Assembly: GCA_016178785.1 (NCBI GenBank)
Contig: JACOSO010000031.1
Span: 62,001-126,000 of the forward strand
Direction of reading: 5' to 3'
Source of the DNA: Bacteroidota bacterium
GTDB taxonomy: Bacteria; Bacteroidota; Bacteroidia; Cytophagales; Cyclobacteriaceae
Length of the DNA stretch: 64,000 nt
Shown here: in pieces, positions 60,688 through 64,000 of the stretch
Layout of the letters: each line of letters starts with the position of its first letter
Numbering within the stretch: position 1 is the stretch's first letter
The notes under the pieces: generated by a model
What the model was told of the DNA's origin: nothing
Database searches by the model: none
What the model saw: the letters and a program-made list of their open reading frames with translations, nothing else
Position numbers and translations under genes: made by a program

Positions 60688-61533
60688 TCATGACTCAAGT
60701 AGCGTTTCCCAAGCTTCCTCCACCCTCCCTTCAGACAATAATTTCTTAGCTAATTGATGGCGAGCATCGACATTCGTTGAATTATTCTTCGTGACTTTAA
60801 TCTCAGGGAGTTTATCAATATTGGCTAAACGACCAAGGTCATTCCCCGACAGGATCTTGCTATTGCGAATGCTTTCAGGCAACTGATCAAAACCTATCCC
60901 CAGTTTTGTATTAGGTTTTGGTACTGAAAAAATATTTTCGCCATGAGCGCGGCAATAAAAGTCTCCACCCATCCTTGCCACTGCGTCTAACTTTTGCGGA
61001 TCGACATGTCCGTGCTCATCCAATATCTCCTTTTTAAAGTGAGCCAAAATAATTTCACACACAATCAGGTTTCCTGCACCTCCTTCTGTTCCCAATGAAA
61101 TCACTTGATTCACCTTGCACTCGAAAGATGCGGGTGACTCAGCCACGCGTGGTGGCTTAACTTTTTCTGATGGCAATTCAGTAAGTCCCGCTTTCACAAA
61201 TTCATTCACTCCCTGGGAATATTCACAACTCGTAAGAGAAGCTTGTTCCACCATTGAATAACTTACAATGTTGATTGTGACTTCGGGTATTTCCAAAACA
61301 TTTTCCAGCGTATGCTTCGTGGTATTATCGCGCACTCTTCTTGATGGAGAAAATATGGCCACTGGCGGATTGGTACTGAACAGATTGAAGAAACTAAAAG
61401 GGCTTAGATTTACATTTCCGTTTTTATCGACCGTGCTGGCAAAAGCAATGGGTCGCGGAGCAATTGCTCCCTGCAAATAGCCTTGAAGTTTGGCGGTGGA
61501 AATTTCCTTTGGGTCAATGGTCAGATAACTCAC
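60688..61533 (-). CDS. Flavin reductase family protein (FMN-binding) with C-terminal extension
   Basis: 281 residues. The flavin reductase domain starts GAIAPRPIAFASTVDKNG and contains NLSPFSFFNLFSTNPP and RDNTTKHTLEN, the FMN-binding pattern. It spans about 1-205; a further 75 residues, including VDARHQLAKKLLSEGRVEEA, form a helical extension not in short flavin reductases. It probably reduces flavin for another oxygenase or acts on a small molecule itself. No oxygenase is adjacent. Confidence 0.87.
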   Translation of the reverse strand: MSYLTIDPKEISTAKLQGYLQGAIAPRPIAFASTVDKNGNVNLSPFSFFNLFSTNPPVAIFSPSRRVRDNTTKHTLENVLEIPEVTINIVSYSMVEQASLTSCEYSQGVNEFVKAGLTELPSEKVKPPRVAESPASFECKVNQVISLGTEGGAGNLIVCEIILAHFKKEILDEHGHVDPQKLDAVARMGGDFYCRAHGENIFSVPKPNTKLGIGFDQLPESIRNSKILSGNDLGRLANIDKLPEIKVTKNNSTNVDARHQLAKKLLSEGRVEEAWETLLES

Positions 61534-61610
61534 TCGATTTAGATTAATTTTAGATTACAAATTACAGATTAGGTCGTCTAATTTGAAATGTGAGGTATGC
61601 AATCTGAAAT

Positions 61611-62615
61611 TCAATACGGATTCAGCTTATTCTTATTTCTCCCTTTGTATTTTAGAAGGGTGGGGTCATTTTCCCCATAACCTGGATTTTGTTTTTTGTA
61701 AATGGGATGCCTTCGGCTGCGGTATTCTTTGTTGCCATGTGCGTGATTGATCTGTACATGACAATCTCTCAAAAAGCATCGTGGAAGTTCTGGAATGGAG
61801 TACGTAAAACCAACTTGCGCATACAGTGCATTGATATTGTAATGAATGGACTGGCCGCTTCCCGGCACAGCAAGATCATAACTCTTGATCTCGTAGGCTG
61901 GTCGGGCGTATATTTTAAAATACTCCGAAAGGTTACGTTCGATAGTTACACCCAAATTGAAAAAAGTAGTGCTGCCCGCCACTTGAGCAGTGTTATAGTT
62001 TGTTTTCAATTTATAGCTGCCCACTTGCAAATCGCCCGTAAACAGGTAATTGTTCCACCTATAAAACGAAACGCCAAGCATACCCCAGTATTTCCGAATG
62101 AACCCGGTGGGGCTACTTGGAGTCATATCGCTGATTTTGTCGCTTAATATTTTTGAGTGCAGTGTACCAATGCTCATCAGTTCATAAGAGTAGCCACCTC
62201 CAATTCGATACCGTTTGAACTCATAGTGCAGTGTCCCTCCCAGAGGAATATTCAAAGCTTGTCCACTGAAACCAAGCCCTGCAGTGCCTGGGGCAGCGAC
62301 AACAAAATTTCCCGGGGCGCTGATATCTGAGCCCGCATTGTTGACCCAATTCGTAAACCTAACTGCAGTTGAGTTTGTGGTGAGCTCAGGGGTGCTATTC
62401 GGGGCCTGGTAAATACCAAAGCCATCGAGTTTATTATTAAAAAAAGTTCTTCCTACACCAGTAAAAGCTCCAACGTGAAAATTGCGAAGAACTCGTCTGA
62501 TTGCATTGGTGCCATGCCTCGGCTTAGCATAAAAATGATCAAGAGGAATGGAAGAATTGCTTTCATTTTGAGCAAAAGAAACGATCGGCAGTGAAGCCAA
62601 GACAATTAAAACCAA
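61611..62615 (-). CDS. Outer-membrane barrel protein with basic C-terminal tail
   Basis: 334 residues from TTG 62615 (VLIVLASLPIVSFAQ is the signal core). The in-frame codons before it read CTG-AAA-AAG-CGG, so a CTG start at 62633 would give a standard KKR signal start; no ATG exists. The middle is a beta-barrel (GGGYSYELMSIGTLHSKI, LGVTIERNLSEYFKIYARPA, YAQVGFTYSIPELPRC). After the barrel comes a 50-residue tail rich in Lys, Arg, His and Tyr with RDCHVQINHAHGN, GYGENDP and a final KYKGRNKNKLNPY. No family name is known to me. Confidence 0.72.
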   Translation of the reverse strand: MVLIVLASLPIVSFAQNESNSSIPLDHFYAKPRHGTNAIRRVLRNFHVGAFTGVGRTFFNNKLDGFGIYQAPNSTPELTTNSTAVRFTNWVNNAGSDISAPGNFVVAAPGTAGLGFSGQALNIPLGGTLHYEFKRYRIGGGYSYELMSIGTLHSKILSDKISDMTPSSPTGFIRKYWGMLGVSFYRWNNYLFTGDLQVGSYKLKTNYNTAQVAGSTTFFNLGVTIERNLSEYFKIYARPAYEIKSYDLAVPGSGQSIHYNINALYAQVGFTYSIPELPRCFLRDCHVQINHAHGNKEYRSRRHPIYKKQNPGYGENDPTLLKYKGRNKNKLNPY

Positions 62616-62686
62616 TGTGACCCGCTTTTTCAGAATCGTATTTTGCTGATAAAGATAGAACAGATTAGAGAATTATCGAAAGATGG

Positions 62687-64000
62687 TCAATAAGCGTGAT
62701 AACTAGGGTAACTACTTTCTAACGAAGAGAAAGTATGAAATAGTGTCTGGCCTTTCTTCACATTATAGGTGTACGTGTGCTCAGTGGTTTTGCCTTCCAA
62801 AGTCGTCAGCGTAAATGTTAGCGTATTTTCTCCTTCTTTTAAAGGCACCCGGCAATAATAGATGCTGTGAGGAAGCGTTTGCCAATTGCGCGTGTCTGCC
62901 TTTTCGGTCATCGCATTGATCATCCCTAAAACCGATCCCAGTGTTTTATCTTGCTTTCGCAGTTCGTATTCTTCTGCTTTCTTTAAAGCTACCCGCAGCA
63001 AAGCCTTGCTGAACTCAAGACCCATTCGTTCTTGCAAACATTTGAAAGCGATTTTATCCACGTCTTCGAGAAGTTGCAAAGGCAATGCATCGCCATCCAA
63101 GCTGATTGTAGCTCGCGAATAATAGGGAGGCCTCTCAATATATTTTGGAAATGCTACTCGAAAAACCTCCATATTAGCCAATCCATGTCTGTCTCGATCG
63201 CTATGACCCTCCATGTTAAATGGAAATGTCATTCCCAATTGTTGATTTGAAAAATTAACCCAGTTTCCCTGCCTGTTGATGACAAAGTCAACTCCCCACT
63301 CAGACTTTACAGGGCTTAATCCGTTGTGCCAGAAAAAAACAAGTTCTCCTCCTTCGTTGGGTTTGTAAACATACGTGGGCATTTGCAGGGAATCTTTGTA
63401 CATCTCAAATTCGTCTTTCATCCCACTCAACCACGCGGTGCGCAGAAGATCTTCTTTCAGTTGATCAGGTGCATAAACACCAAACATCGATTGGTAATCG
63501 TCTTTATATATTCGAAGAGCATTGCGGTAAGCGATGAATGCATTGTTGTAATCCTTATCCACCTCATAAGTGATGCCCATCAACACATTAATGAAAGCAT
63601 CTTCCTCATATTTGTCATCCGATTTGTACCGATCCGACAATTGCTGCAACCGAATGTTCAATCTTCTGCACTCCACAAGTGCATCTTCAGTCTTGTTCAT
63701 CTTCAAATAATTGATTGCCTTGTAGTAAAGCAATAGTAAGTGCTCATGGTCTTCACCTTTGTAGGAAGTGAAGTTTGGATTTGTGAGATAGGAAGCAGCC
63801 TCGTTTAAATAATTGGTTCGGTAGTCTTCACCAAACAAATAGGCCTTCTCAAAAAAATCATTGCTATCCTCGTAACGGCTCATCATGGAGAGGATCAAAC
63901 CATTATTGAGAAAATACAAAAACTCCTTTTTGCCGTGAGCTTCTGAAGAATGTTGCTGTAAGGTTTTGTACGCTTTGTCGAGTTGGCCACTTTCAAACTC
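62687..64000 (-). CDS. TPR-like protein of the COG3014 type, 5' end cut by window edge
   Basis: The frame continues to the right edge: 27 in-frame residues (EFESGQLDKAYKTLQQHSSE and more) precede the internal TTG that would otherwise look like a start. About 437 residues are visible. The first part is helical-repeat (DSNDFFEKAYLFGEDYRTNYL; NNAFIAYRNALRIYKDDYQ), the rest beta-rich (GELVFFWHNGLSPVKSEW). This split recalls COG3014-type lipoproteins of Bacteroidota. It is 71 bases upstream of the barrel-protein gene on the same strand and may act with it at the envelope. Confidence 0.7.
   Translation of the reverse strand, partial: EFESGQLDKAYKTLQQHSSEAHGKKEFLYFLNNGLILSMMSRYEDSNDFFEKAYLFGEDYRTNYLNEAASYLTNPNFTSYKGEDHEHLLLLYYKAINYLKMNKTEDALVECRRLNIRLQQLSDRYKSDDKYEEDAFINVLMGITYEVDKDYNNAFIAYRNALRIYKDDYQSMFGVYAPDQLKEDLLRTAWLSGMKDEFEMYKDSLQMPTYVYKPNEGGELVFFWHNGLSPVKSEWGVDFVINRQGNWVNFSNQQLGMTFPFNMEGHSDRDRHGLANMEVFRVAFPKYIERPPYYSRATISLDGDALPLQLLEDVDKIAFKCLQERMGLEFSKALLRVALKKAEEYELRKQDKTLGSVLGMINAMTEKADTRNWQTLPHSIYYCRVPLKEGENTLTFTLTTLEGKTTEHTYTYNVKKGQTLFHTFSSLESSYPSYHAY

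Overview
The window is chromosomal DNA of a Bacteroidota bacterium, most likely of the order Cytophagales. Signs are: low to moderate GC; two exported proteins with type IX secretion (T9SS) C-terminal sorting domains (a type A tail on a subtilase, a CHU_C/type B tail on a large adhesin-like protein); a TamL-type lipoprotein BamA homologue; a BatB/BatC-like pair; a fused alpha/beta 2-oxoacid dehydrogenase E1; weak ribosome binding sites; and TAnnTTTG-type -7 promoter boxes. No rRNA, tRNA, insertion sequence, integrase or CRISPR array was seen.

Positions 1-19.4 kb are one long, tightly overlapping minus-strand surface-polysaccharide cluster that runs off the left edge. Reading with transcription (right to left): a WecE/DegT-type sugar aminotransferase, a Wza-like export lipoprotein, a Wzc-like tyrosine autokinase with a Gly-Tyr repeat tail, CDP-glucose synthesis (rfbF, rfbG), an acyltransferase, an RmlC-like cupin and an extended SDR. 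Next comes a full set for CMP-legionaminic acid (legB, legC, legH, legI, legG, a CBS-containing ptmE-like guanylyltransferase, legF). A HisF/HisH-like ammonia channel pair plus an N-acetyl sugar amidotransferase follow, which suggests the legionaminic acid carries an acetamidino group. The last gene is a partial capsule-type glycosyltransferase. No flippase or polymerase is inside the window.

Positions 19.4-31.8 kb hold mixed genes: a T9SS-secreted subtilase with an overlapping lipoprotein gene, a degenerate TrpF-like protein, a glycosyltransferase/LpxH pair, a Uma2 nuclease-fold protein, trmB, folC coupled to a UPF0175/PIN toxin-antitoxin-like pair, a methyltransferase carrying a signal peptide, a BatB/BatC pair and a thiolase.

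Positions 31.8-45.3 kb hold a MORN-repeat exported protein, purC, a STAS protein, rnz, a second PIN toxin with a previously untracked 58-residue partner coupled to a queuosine-precursor transporter, a SpoU methyltransferase divergent from tamL, the fused E1, ribE, a PAS histidine kinase and a TerB-like protein.

Positions 45.3-64 kb hold a TesA-like esterase, a penicillin acylase, a small basic 51-residue protein, an outer-membrane barrel, hisS-hutH, a gliding/T9SS type B protein, YbaB plus a family-2 glycosyltransferase, a PspC protein, an OmpA/TPR lipoprotein, pdhB, a metallo-beta-lactamase-fold hydrolase, a flavin reductase, an outer-membrane protein with a conserved-looking basic tail and a partial TPR-like gene cut by the right edge. 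Several short gaps are filled with imperfect word-like repeats and hairpins that recur across the window.
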